NCBI GenBank assembly: GCA_913031655.1
Contig: CAJWFY010000002.1
Coordinates: 1-42,116 of the forward strand
Reading direction: 5' to 3'
Length of the DNA: 42,116 bases
From: an uncultured Flavobacteriaceae bacterium
Lineage (GTDB): Bacteria; Bacteroidota; Bacteroidia; Flavobacteriales; Flavobacteriaceae
Positions 17,495-26,045 of the stretch are shown here, piece by piece (position 1 is the first letter of the stretch; every line of letters begins with the position of its first letter). Below the pieces are notes generated by a model that saw only the letters and a list, made by a program, of their open reading frames with translations, did not search any database and was not told the DNA's origin. Both the position numbers and the translations under genes were made by a program.

Positions 17495-19058
17495 ACTTTA
17501 TTGATTCTTCTACTTTATTTGAAATTTGTTTTGCATAATTATTATTTCTATCAAATATAATCTGAACATTTTGAACACCTCCTTGTTGGTTAAATGAGAT
17601 ACTGGAATATTCTTTTTTAATTTGAGTTCCAGAATTTGTTGAATAATCAAAAGATCCTAAAAATTTTATTGCTGACAAACCGTTTTCCAAGAAAAATTCC
17701 TCTTGCTTTGTTAAAATATTTTCTGCACCTATCTCTTTTAATGAAAAAATTAAATCATCCATTAACTGCTGAGGATCAGTCTTTTTTTCTTTATCGCTTG
17801 GCTTTATGTTTATTATAATATTAATTGAACTACTTAAAGAGCCCCATTCAAATTTTTGATTTTCTGTTTCTAAAACCCGAATTAATGCATCTGGAGAAGA
17901 AATGGTAATAGGAAAAGCACCGTAAGTACTTACCGTCCAGTCTTGTGTTAAGAGTTTTTTGGTCGAATTTCCTATGACGTTATCTTTTACATCTTGCCAT
18001 CCAAAAATCATTATTGAAAAAATTAAACTCACTAAAATAAGCCCCGAACTAATTCCAAAAAAAAGCTTTATAAGCCTATTTTTTTTTTGGTTTTTGATTT
18101 GCTCTAAATATTCTTTGTTTTTTAAAAGTTCTTCTTCAGATGGAGCAGGAATGGCTTCTTTAGTGTCTAATAAAACATTTTCTAAAACTTTTTTATCTGA
18201 AAAAGCTATTTCATTTCCGGGGTTTGATTTAGCAAATTTCACTAAATCAGCTGTTTTTAATACTCCTTTAAAATTATTAATTGTTTCGTTGGATAACGAA
18301 AGTTTTCCGGCATCCTTTAATAATTCTAATTTATTAATTAACTCATCAGTCGTACTTTCTATAGCATCTAAACTCACCTCTTCTTCAAGAAAGCTTTTTA
18401 CAATTTCTGTTAGTTTAGAGTAATATAATTTATATTCTAACTGTTCTTTTAAATTGCTCGATTCTAAAAGATGTAATGCATTTATAGCCCTTTCTAGTGG
18501 GGGTTGTATTTTTTCTTTTTCTAGTTTTGAATTAAGTACACGCTTGTATAGTTTCCAAAATAAAATAAACATGAAAATAACTATACAAATTATAAGATAG
18601 TTTTTCCACCATCCTTCGTTATTTTTATTTACTTCAATAATGTTTTTTATATCAAAGAACTTCTTGCTTACTGTATCGACCTTTACATTTAAAACATCTA
18701 TCAAAATAGAATCTGAATAAAATAAAACGTCATTAATAATTATTTTAGGAAATTTTAAAGAAAATGTTCCTGGATCAAAACTTGTTAATGAAAAGTTTTT
18801 TTTAATATTGAATTTATTTTCAAATCTTACCGTATCCCATTCATCTTCATTAATTAGTTCAAAAGGAAGGTTAAACTTGCTAAATTCCAAAGCTACTAAG
18901 GAGATAGTGTCAACAGTCAAGCTTAACTGATAATTGATTTGTTCGCCTACTTTAATTGATGTTGTATCCACTTTAGATAAAACAACTGGTTCATTCTGAG
19001 AGAATAAATTTGAATTAAAACAAATTAACATTACAATAAGTATCTTTATTTTATCCAC
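17481..19058 (-). CDS. Bat-operon multi-domain membrane protein (BatD-like N-terminus, DUF4381-like middle, extra C-terminal domain)
   Basis: Signal peptide, beta-rich N-term, TM (NYLIICIVIFMFILFWKLYKRV), helical region, second TM (LFFGISSGLILVSLIFSIMIFGW), approx 170-aa C-terminal domain. Confidence 0.75.
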   Translation of the reverse strand: MDKIKILIVMLICFNSNLFSQNEPVVLSKVDTTSIKVGEQINYQLSLTVDTISLVALEFSKFNLPFELINEDEWDTVRFENKFNIKKNFSLTSFDPGTFSLKFPKIIINDVLFYSDSILIDVLNVKVDTVSKKFFDIKNIIEVNKNNEGWWKNYLIICIVIFMFILFWKLYKRVLNSKLEKEKIQPPLERAINALHLLESSNLKEQLEYKLYYSKLTEIVKSFLEEEVSLDAIESTTDELINKLELLKDAGKLSLSNETINNFKGVLKTADLVKFAKSNPGNEIAFSDKKVLENVLLDTKEAIPAPSEEELLKNKEYLEQIKNQKKNRLIKLFFGISSGLILVSLIFSIMIFGWQDVKDNVIGNSTKKLLTQDWTVSTYGAFPITISSPDALIRVLETENQKFEWGSLSSSINIIINIKPSDKEKKTDPQQLMDDLIFSLKEIGAENILTKQEEFFLENGLSAIKFLGSFDYSTNSGTQIKKEYSSISFNQQGGVQNVQIIFDRNNNYAKQISNKVEESIKFENQ

Positions 19059-19917
19059 GCTTTTTAAAATAACTTAATAGCTTTTTTACATAACTTTCAT
19101 CTGTTCTACATACTAAAGTTCCTGCTCCATTTTTAGAAAATAATTCATTGATTTTTTTAAAATTTAACGAGTTCTGTTTTTTATACTTGTTTCTTAACTC
19201 TAAAGATGATGTGTCTACAAGTCTAATTTCTTCTGTTTCCTGATCAAACATTGGGACCAAACCTAAATTTGGTATAGTTTCTTCAAGTTTATCATAAATT
19301 CTAATTCCAGTAACATCATGCTTTTTGGCAGTAACTCTTAAAGTTTTTTCAAAGTCAGGAGAAATAAAGTCAGATAAAATAAATGCTATAGATTTCTTCT
19401 TAATTACACTAATTAAAAACTGCAGAGCAGTTCCAATATCTGTTTTTTTGCTTTCAGGCTTAAACTCAATTAACTCTCTAATTATTCTTAAAACATGTGT
19501 TTTGCCCTTTTTTGGAGGAATATAGAGTTCAATTTGATCAGTGAAAAGTATGAGTCCAACTTTATCATTATTTTGAAGTGCTGAAAAAGCTAAAGTTGCT
19601 GAAATTTCAGTTATAATGTTTTTTTTTAAAACATTATCTGAGCCAAAAAATTCTGATCCGCTAATGTCAACAATAAGCATTAATGTCAACTCTCTTTCTT
19701 CTTCAAAAACTTTTACAAATGGTTCATTATATCTTGCTGTTACATTCCAATCTATTGCTCTTACATCATCTCCAAATTGATAATTTCTCACTTCACTAAA
19801 AGTCATGCCTCTTCCTTTAAAAGCGCTATGATATTCTCCTCCGAAAATATTATTGCTTAACCTCCTGGTTTTTATTTCAATTTTTCTTACTTTTTTTAAT
19901 AGTTCTTTTGTTTCCAC
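19051..19917 (-). CDS. DUF58 domain protein
   Basis: GGEYHSAFKGRGMTFSEVRNYQFGDDVRAIDWNVTARYNEPFVKVFEEERELTLMLIVD is the DUF58 signature. Confidence 0.95.
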   Translation of the reverse strand: METKELLKKVRKIEIKTRRLSNNIFGGEYHSAFKGRGMTFSEVRNYQFGDDVRAIDWNVTARYNEPFVKVFEEERELTLMLIVDISGSEFFGSDNVLKKNIITEISATLAFSALQNNDKVGLILFTDQIELYIPPKKGKTHVLRIIRELIEFKPESKKTDIGTALQFLISVIKKKSIAFILSDFISPDFEKTLRVTAKKHDVTGIRIYDKLEETIPNLGLVPMFDQETEEIRLVDTSSLELRNKYKKQNSLNFKKINELFSKNGAGTLVCRTDESYVKKLLSYFKKRG

Positions 19918-19966
19918 TAAATAGGGTTAATTAACTTTTTTAAAAAATTGATAATTTAAATTTCTG

Positions 19967-20968
19967 TTAAGGGACTTCAACCTGATTTACAATTTTATTT
20001 ATAATGTCTTCAGATGAGATGTTTTCAGCTTCAGCCTCATAAGTCAAGCCTATTCTGTGCCTTAGAACATCATGAATTACAGATCTTACATCTTCTGGAA
20101 CAACGTATCCTCTTCTTCTAATAAAAGCATAACAGCGAGAAGCATTTGCTAGATTGATACTTCCTCTTGGAGAAGCTCCAAAATTAATTAATGGCTTAAG
20201 CTCTTTTAAACCATATTTCTCAGGATATCTTGTTGCAAACACTAAGTTTAAGATATATTTTTCAATTTTTTCGTCCATATATACCATTCTCACAGATTCT
20301 TGAGCCTTAATAATCTCTTTAATACTAACTACAGGCTTGATCTCACCAAAACTATTATTAATATTTGCTCTTACAATTTGTTGCTCATCCTCAATATTCG
20401 GGTAATCTATTATCGTTTTCAACATAAACCTATCTACTTGAGCTTCTGGCAGCGGATAAGTTCCCTCTTGTTCAACTGGGTTCTGAGTGGCCATAACAAG
20501 AAATGGTGGCTGGAGCTTAAAAGTGGTGTCACCAATAGTCACCTGCTTTTCTTGCATTGACTCCAAAAGAGCAGACTGTACTTTTGCGGGAGCTCTATTT
20601 ATTTCATCTGCTAATACAAAGTTTGCAAAAATAGGACCTTTCTTGATAGAAAAATCATTCTCTTTCATGTTGTAAATCATAGTTCCCACAACATCTGCAG
20701 GGAGTAAGTCTGGCGTAAACTGAATACGACTAAAACTACCTTTAACAGCTTTACTAAGTGAATTTATAGCCAGTGTTTTTGCAAGCCCAGGAACTCCTTC
20801 TAAAAGAATGTGTCCTTGACCTAAAAGACCTATCAAAAGTCTTTCTATCATGTGTTTTTGACCAACAATAACTTTATTTATTTCTAACTCTAAAAGATCT
20901 ATAAACGCACTTTCTTTTTGAATTTTTTCATTGATTTCTTTAATATCAATATTTTTATTATTCTCCAT
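19967..20968 (-). CDS. MoxR family AAA+ ATPase
   Basis: LLEGVPGLAKTLAINSL Walker A, VLADEINRAPAKVQSALLESMQEKQVTIG, ATQNPVEQEGTYPLPEAQVDRFM. Confidence 0.96.
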   Translation of the reverse strand: MENNKNIDIKEINEKIQKESAFIDLLELEINKVIVGQKHMIERLLIGLLGQGHILLEGVPGLAKTLAINSLSKAVKGSFSRIQFTPDLLPADVVGTMIYNMKENDFSIKKGPIFANFVLADEINRAPAKVQSALLESMQEKQVTIGDTTFKLQPPFLVMATQNPVEQEGTYPLPEAQVDRFMLKTIIDYPNIEDEQQIVRANINNSFGEIKPVVSIKEIIKAQESVRMVYMDEKIEKYILNLVFATRYPEKYGLKELKPLINFGASPRGSINLANASRCYAFIRRRGYVVPEDVRSVIHDVLRHRIGLTYEAEAENISSEDIINKIVNQVEVP

Positions 20969-21015
20969 TTAAATTAATTATATATTATAAAATTACTCAT
21001 TAAACTTAGGGGGTG

Positions 21016-21045
21016 CAATTTGAATAAAAAAAATCATTCAAATTG
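21016..21045. promoter_or_regulatory. 10-bp perfect inverted repeat between nadD and the moxR/Bat operon
   Basis: CAATTTGAAT (21016-21025), 10-nt spacer, ATTCAAATTG (21036-21045). Confidence 0.4.
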
Positions 21046-21077
21046 TTAATAATTGGTTAAATATTAGATGAAAATTA

Positions 21078-21644
21078 TTAAGATTTTGTTAAAATTTCTG
21101 ATATTTCCTTAGGAACCAAATGATCTATTGATTCGTTTTTTGATTTCCTATCTCTTATTTTAGTTGACGAAATATTCATCACAGGAGCATTGTATAGCTT
21201 TACGTTTGGATGTTCTAGTAGTGAATTGGACAAGTTTGAAATATTTTTTCTTGGATAAACACATACCTGATGTTTCAAGATGTTTTCATAATTTTTCCAT
21301 AAGTGCAAAGAATTTAAATTATCTTCTCCTAAAAGAATGAAAAAATTAGCATTAGAGTTATTATTCATTAAATAATCTAATGTGTCTGCAGTGTAATTTG
21401 GAGAAGGTAAATTAAATTCAACATCTATGCATTTTATTTTTTCATTAAAATCACAATAATGAGAAACAATTTCTAATCTTTTATTTGCATCAGAAATATT
21501 ATCTTGATTTTTAAAAGGATTTTGGGGAGTAACTACCAGCCAAAGTTCCTCTAAATCCAACTTGGATATAAAATAGTTAGCGATTGCAACATGCCCATTA
21601 TGTAAAGGGTCAAAAGTGCCAAAAAATAATCCTATACGATTCAT
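21078..21644 (-). CDS. nadD: Nicotinate-nucleotide adenylyltransferase
   Basis: GLFFGTFDPLHNGHVAIANYF, MNISSTKIRDR. Confidence 0.94.
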   Translation of the reverse strand: MNRIGLFFGTFDPLHNGHVAIANYFISKLDLEELWLVVTPQNPFKNQDNISDANKRLEIVSHYCDFNEKIKCIDVEFNLPSPNYTADTLDYLMNNNSNANFFILLGEDNLNSLHLWKNYENILKHQVCVYPRKNISNLSNSLLEHPNVKLYNAPVMNISSTKIRDRKSKNESIDHLVPKEISEILTKS

Positions 21645-22216
21645 TAGTTATTTAAAAATTGATTAACAATTTGATAAGATGTCTCCATTGCAATATTTAA
21701 ATCATCATTAACTAGAGTAATATCAAAGTTCTTTTCCTTTTTTAACTCATGTTTTGCTTTCTCTAATCTTAATTTAATTGAATGATCTGTATCTTTTGCT
21801 CTTGTTTTTAATCTTACTGCTAATTCATCAATACTTGGAGGCTTAACAAATACTGACAGGGCATTCTCTTTGAATAGATTTTTAAGTTTTATTCCACCCT
21901 CTACATCAACATCAAATATTACATTGTGTGTACTTAAAAGTTTTTCTGATTCTTTTTTAAGAGTTCCGTAATAAATTCCCTTATATACTTCTTCATACTC
22001 AAATAAATCCCCTGAGTCTATAAGCTTCTCAAAAGTTGCTTTTGAAATATATAAATAATCTAACCCTTCCTTCTCCCCTTCTCTTTTCTCTCTAGTGGTT
22101 GCAGAAATTGAAAAGCAAAGATTCAATTCACTGTTCTTAAGCAAACTCTTTACTAGAGTAGTTTTTCCACTTCCTGATGGCGCTGAAAAAATTATACACT
22201 TCCCTTTGTTAATCAT
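21644..22216 (-). CDS. gmk: Guanylate kinase
   Basis: IFSAPSGSGKTTLVKSLL P-loop, SISATTREKREGEKEGLDYLYI, IFDVDVEGG. Confidence 0.95.
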   Translation of the reverse strand: MINKGKCIIFSAPSGSGKTTLVKSLLKNSELNLCFSISATTREKREGEKEGLDYLYISKATFEKLIDSGDLFEYEEVYKGIYYGTLKKESEKLLSTHNVIFDVDVEGGIKLKNLFKENALSVFVKPPSIDELAVRLKTRAKDTDHSIKLRLEKAKHELKKEKNFDITLVNDDLNIAMETSYQIVNQFLNN

Positions 22217-23073
22217 AACACATTAAGTAATTGCTCTTTAATTTTTTCTAAATCATTCTTCATTTCAACAACAGTTTGCTGCATTAACAAATGATTTGAT
22301 TTTGAACCAATAGTGTTAATCTCTCTACCTATTTCTTGTCCGACAAACCCTAGTTTTTTTCCTTTTTCAATATTTGGCTCATTAATTATTTTTTTAAAAA
22401 AAACAACATGATTCTCAAGCCTGATTATTTCTTCATTGATGTCGTATTTTTCTAAATAATATATCAGCTCTTGTTCAAATCTATTTTTATCAAACTCGAC
22501 TTTCAATTCTTCTAAGTTTTGTTTTATCTTTTTCTTTACACTTTCTACTCTTTCTGGAGAATATATTTTTATTTTTTCTAACTTATTTTCAATAGATTTT
22601 AAATTATTTAATAAATCTAACTCCATCGAAGATCCTTCTTGAACTCTAAAATCAATTAATTCTTTAATCGCATTTTTGACTAATTGTTTTATACTATCTG
22701 TAAATTTTTTATCAAGATTAGGGCGGTTGTTTTCAATTGAGTTTGGAAGAGTGACTGCAATTTTTAAAAATTCCGTACCAACCCCAGATGTTATCTTTTG
22801 TAGATCTTTAATGTGAGATTTAATAACAGCATGGTTTAAATTTGAACTAAAATTGTTTTCTGAAATTTTAAAATTAATCTTAAGATCAACCTTCCCTCTT
22901 TTCAAAGAGCTAGTCAAAATTGACCTTATATCGTTCTCAATATTTCTAAATATTGAATTTAAATTGTAATTAAGATCTAGAGTTTTACTGTTTAAAGATT
23001 TAATATCTAAAGATATTTTTCCAAATTCGGAGTCTAAGGAGGCATTTCCAAAACCAGTCATCGATTGTATCAT
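22213..23073 (-). CDS. YicC/YloC family endoribonuclease-like protein
   Basis: MIQSMTGFGNA N-terminus and ENHVVFFKKIINE...GKKLGFVGQEIGREINTIGSKSNH C-terminus. Confidence 0.94.
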   Translation of the reverse strand: MIQSMTGFGNASLDSEFGKISLDIKSLNSKTLDLNYNLNSIFRNIENDIRSILTSSLKRGKVDLKINFKISENNFSSNLNHAVIKSHIKDLQKITSGVGTEFLKIAVTLPNSIENNRPNLDKKFTDSIKQLVKNAIKELIDFRVQEGSSMELDLLNNLKSIENKLEKIKIYSPERVESVKKKIKQNLEELKVEFDKNRFEQELIYYLEKYDINEEIIRLENHVVFFKKIINEPNIEKGKKLGFVGQEIGREINTIGSKSNHLLMQQTVVEMKNDLEKIKEQLLNVL

Positions 23074-23101
23074 GCTGTCAAAGTTACAAAAATATGATCC
23101 T

Positions 23102-23845
23102 TTAATCAGCTATTTTTCTAATCCAAATATTTCTAAAGGATAGAGGCAAAGAAGGATGGTCCTGAAGAACTATTGGCATGTTTTCGTGTGAGTTATATTT
23201 TGGTAAGCCAACATTTGTAGTAGCCCCCTGAACTTCCGCGTGATTTTGTATTAATACTCCGTTTTGAAATACCGTAAAAAAGGCTGGTTTAATTAATTTT
23301 TTCTTATTAAATACTGGTGCATTAAAAATTATATCATAAGACTGCCATTCTCCAGGTTTTTTACTTGAATTTACCTGCGGAGCGTGTTGTTTGTAAATAG
23401 ACCCTGCTTGACCGTTGACGTAAGTCGGGTTTTGATAACTATCTAAAATTTGAAGTTCGTATTGTCCCTGTAAAAACACTCCACTATTTGAATTGTATTG
23501 TGGTTTGTTATTTCTAATTCCTTCGCTAGTTTTCCATTCAACATGTAACTGTACGGACCCAAATGATTCTCTAGTTCTAATTCCGCCTGTCCCATTTACA
23601 ACGGACATAGACCCGTCACTGTTAATTTTCCAATTAGGAGGTTCATTTGAATATTGTGACACCCAATTAGAAAAATCTTTGCCGTCAAAAAGAATCATAG
23701 CATCACTAGGTGGCTCAGTAAAATTATTCGCATTTATTTTAACAGGAACAGGGCTCCAAACTTCTGTTGGAGTGGACTCGTCTTGCGGGAATCCTAAAAA
23801 AAAATTTATTAATAAAACCCCTGAAACTAGTTTATAAATAGACAT
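23102..23845 (-). CDS. Secreted DUF1080 (3-keto-disaccharide hydrolase-like) protein
   Basis: Signal peptide; LFDGKDFSNWVS, GSMSVVNGTGGIRTRESFGSVQLHVEWKT, SGVFLQGQYELQILDSYQN, PIVLQDHPSLPLSFRNIWIR. Confidence 0.9.
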   Translation of the reverse strand: MSIYKLVSGVLLINFFLGFPQDESTPTEVWSPVPVKINANNFTEPPSDAMILFDGKDFSNWVSQYSNEPPNWKINSDGSMSVVNGTGGIRTRESFGSVQLHVEWKTSEGIRNNKPQYNSNSGVFLQGQYELQILDSYQNPTYVNGQAGSIYKQHAPQVNSSKKPGEWQSYDIIFNAPVFNKKKLIKPAFFTVFQNGVLIQNHAEVQGATTNVGLPKYNSHENMPIVLQDHPSLPLSFRNIWIRKIAD

Positions 23846-23854
23846 AAAATTTAA

Positions 23855-24337
23855 TTATAGTGTTCTAAAATATTCTGCCAAAGCACGCGCTTGATCTTCT
23901 GTTATATTTTGATTTAGCATCATTATATTATTATATTCTTTTAACAGCGCCACAGCTATTGGATCCTTTTTTAACATTTCATCAGGGTTTAGAATGATGT
24001 TCATGACCCACTCGGGACTTCTCTTGTCATAAATTCCTTTCATCGGAGGTCCAATTAATCTTCTATTAATGTTGTGACATGCTGTACACTTAGAATTAAA
24101 AATACTTTTACCATTTTCAACTAAAACTGGATCTGTTTTTTCTGTAAATACAACCTTTTTGATGGGCCCAATTCCTTTGTTATTTAAATCAACAGGCGTT
24201 TCATTTATTTCTTTTGAAACAACTTGATCTGGAGATTGAGTTCTTTGATATGTGAATTTTTTAGGTTCTTTTTTTTCATTACCACAACCTAAAATCAATC
24301 CTAAGAAAATATAAAAAAAGAGTTGGTTAATTTTCAT
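23855..24337 (-). CDS. Cytochrome c lipoprotein
   Basis: Lipobox (LILGCG), haem motif CTACH, distal methionine candidates; 9 bp upstream of the DUF1080 gene. Confidence 0.88.
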   Translation of the reverse strand: MKINQLFFYIFLGLILGCGNEKKEPKKFTYQRTQSPDQVVSKEINETPVDLNNKGIGPIKKVVFTEKTDPVLVENGKSIFNSKCTACHNINRRLIGPPMKGIYDKRSPEWVMNIILNPDEMLKKDPIAVALLKEYNNIMMLNQNITEDQARALAEYFRTL

Positions 24338-24377
24338 TTAAATAATTTAATTAAAAATACAAAATATGTTCATAATC

Positions 24378-24402
24378 TGTGATTTATTTAGCTTAAATCA
24401 CA
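24378..24402. terminator. 9-bp inverted repeat overlapping the stop codon of the ArsC-like gene
   Basis: TGTGATTTA (24378-24386), 7-nt loop, TAAATCACA (24394-24402); no strong U-tract. Confidence 0.35.
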
Positions 24403-24754
24403 ATTTGGCAAGTTCAAGTTTAGCTTTTAAAACCGTTTCTTTTGAGTTTCCAATAAAAAGCTTTTTTTTAATAATTAATATTGGTCTTTTCAAAAAACTG
24501 TAATGCTTTAATATTAGCTCTTTATATAGTTCTTCAGTTATGTTTTTTACTTCTTTTTTAATACCCCTAAATAGTAAGGCTCTTTTATTGAATAGTTCTT
24601 CATAACTTTTAGTTATCGAATAAATATATTCTAAATCCTTTGAACTTATTGGAGTTTTTTTAACATCAACAAGTTTAATAGAGTCATTTAGTTTCCATGT
24701 ATTAATAATGGTTTTACAAGTAGAGCAAGTAGACAAATAATATATCTTTTTCAT
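24398..24754 (-). CDS. ArsC/Spx family protein (arsenate reductase-like)
   Basis: STCSTCKTIINTW thioredoxin-like motif, RGIKKE, LKRPILIIKKKLFIG. Confidence 0.85.
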   Translation of the reverse strand: MKKIYYLSTCSTCKTIINTWKLNDSIKLVDVKKTPISSKDLEYIYSITKSYEELFNKRALLFRGIKKEVKNITEELYKELILKHYSFLKRPILIIKKKLFIGNSKETVLKAKLELAKL

Positions 24755-24789
24755 TTTATATAAAATTATAAGATTATTTTAAGAAAATA

Positions 24790-24797
24790 TATCTTTG
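24790..24797 (+). promoter_or_regulatory. Putative -7 box (TATCTTTG) for the metB-like gene
   Basis: Exact TAnnTTTG, 19 bp before the ATG at 24817. Confidence 0.45.
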
Positions 24798-24816
24798 TAC
24801 TATTAATTTATATTAT

Positions 24817-25971
24817 ATGTCTAAAAAAGAAATGAAATTTAATACTAAAACTATTCACGGGGGACAAATTCCCGAGAAGGGTTATGGAGCGGTCATGCCG
24901 CCAATTTACCAAACCTCTACCTATTCTCAATCTAGTCCTGGAAAACATCAAGGTTATGAATACAGCAGAACCCACAACCCGACTAGACATGCCTTAGAAA
25001 ATTCATTGGCTAGTATAGAAAACGGACAGTTTGGCTTAGCCTTCGGTTCAGGTTTAGCTGCTATAGATGCTGTTTTAAAGTTGTTTAAGCCAGGAGATGA
25101 GATAATTTCTACTAACGATTTATATGGTGGCTCGTACAGGCTATTTACTAAGTTGTTTGAAAAATATGGTCTTAAGTTTCATTTTACTGATATGCAAGAT
25201 CTAAATAATGTTAAATCCTTAATAAACTTAAAAACACAAATGATTTGGGTTGAAAGCCCAACTAACCCAATGATGAGTATCGTTGACATTAAAGAGCTGG
25301 GTAAAATAGCTAAGGCTAATAAAATATTATTATCAGTAGACAATACTTTTGCTACTCCCTTTTTACAAAAACCTTTAGATTTAGGAGCTGACATAGTGAT
25401 GCATTCTGCTACAAAATATTTAGCAGGTCATAGCGATGTTGTATTGGGAGCTTTAGTAACCGATAATAAAAAAATTGCTGATGAACTTTATTTTATACAA
25501 AATGCAAGTGGAGCAATTTGTGGACCAATGGACAGTTTTTTAGCACTTCGAGGAATTAAAACCCTTCATGTTAGAATGGCCAGACATTGTGAAAATGCAA
25601 AAAAAATTGCTTTTTATTTAGAATCTCATCCAAGGGTTGAAAAAGTATTTTGGCCTGGCTTTAAATCTCATCCAAATCATACTATTGCAAAAAGCCAAAT
25701 GACTGATTTTGGAGCAATGATTTCATTTACATCAAAAGGCAATAATTATAAAGCAGCTATAAGTATCGTAGAAAATTTAAAAATATTCACATTAGCTGAA
25801 TCTTTAGGTGGGGTAGAAAGTCTTGCTGGACATCCCGCATCCATGACTCATGCTTCAATTCCTAAAGATCAAAGAGAATTATCCGGTGTTGTAGACTCCT
25901 TAATAAGGCTTAGCGTTGGCATTGAAGATGTTGAGGATTTAATTGAAGATTTAAAACAAGCTATAGGATAA
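24817..25971 (+). CDS. Cys/Met metabolism PLP-dependent enzyme (cystathionine gamma-synthase/lyase-like)
   Basis: TKTIHGGQIPEKGYGAVMPPIYQTSTY, SRTHNPTRHALE, HSATKYLAGHSDVVLGAL (PLP lysine), SLGGVESLAGHPASMTHASIP. Confidence 0.93.
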   Translation: MSKKEMKFNTKTIHGGQIPEKGYGAVMPPIYQTSTYSQSSPGKHQGYEYSRTHNPTRHALENSLASIENGQFGLAFGSGLAAIDAVLKLFKPGDEIISTNDLYGGSYRLFTKLFEKYGLKFHFTDMQDLNNVKSLINLKTQMIWVESPTNPMMSIVDIKELGKIAKANKILLSVDNTFATPFLQKPLDLGADIVMHSATKYLAGHSDVVLGALVTDNKKIADELYFIQNASGAICGPMDSFLALRGIKTLHVRMARHCENAKKIAFYLESHPRVEKVFWPGFKSHPNHTIAKSQMTDFGAMISFTSKGNNYKAAISIVENLKIFTLAESLGGVESLAGHPASMTHASIPKDQRELSGVVDSLIRLSVGIEDVEDLIEDLKQAIG

Positions 25972-26045
25972 AATTGTATTTATTTAAGTTAATTGTTTTA
26001 AATTTAGAATAGAATTTATAAGGTTTAATTTAATCCGTTTTTATT

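Noticed and set aside
17959-18423. 154-aa plus-strand ORF within the Bat-operon 525-aa gene
   Set aside because: Antisense to a gene with coherent operon overlaps; composition typical of a shadow ORF.
23493-23837. 114-aa plus-strand ORF over the DUF1080 gene
   Set aside because: Antisense to a CDS with clear family motifs.
24790-26045. Considered a riboswitch (SAM-type) upstream of the metB-like gene
   Set aside because: The leader is only about 15-25 nt after the -7 box, too short for a SAM riboswitch; no conserved core seen.
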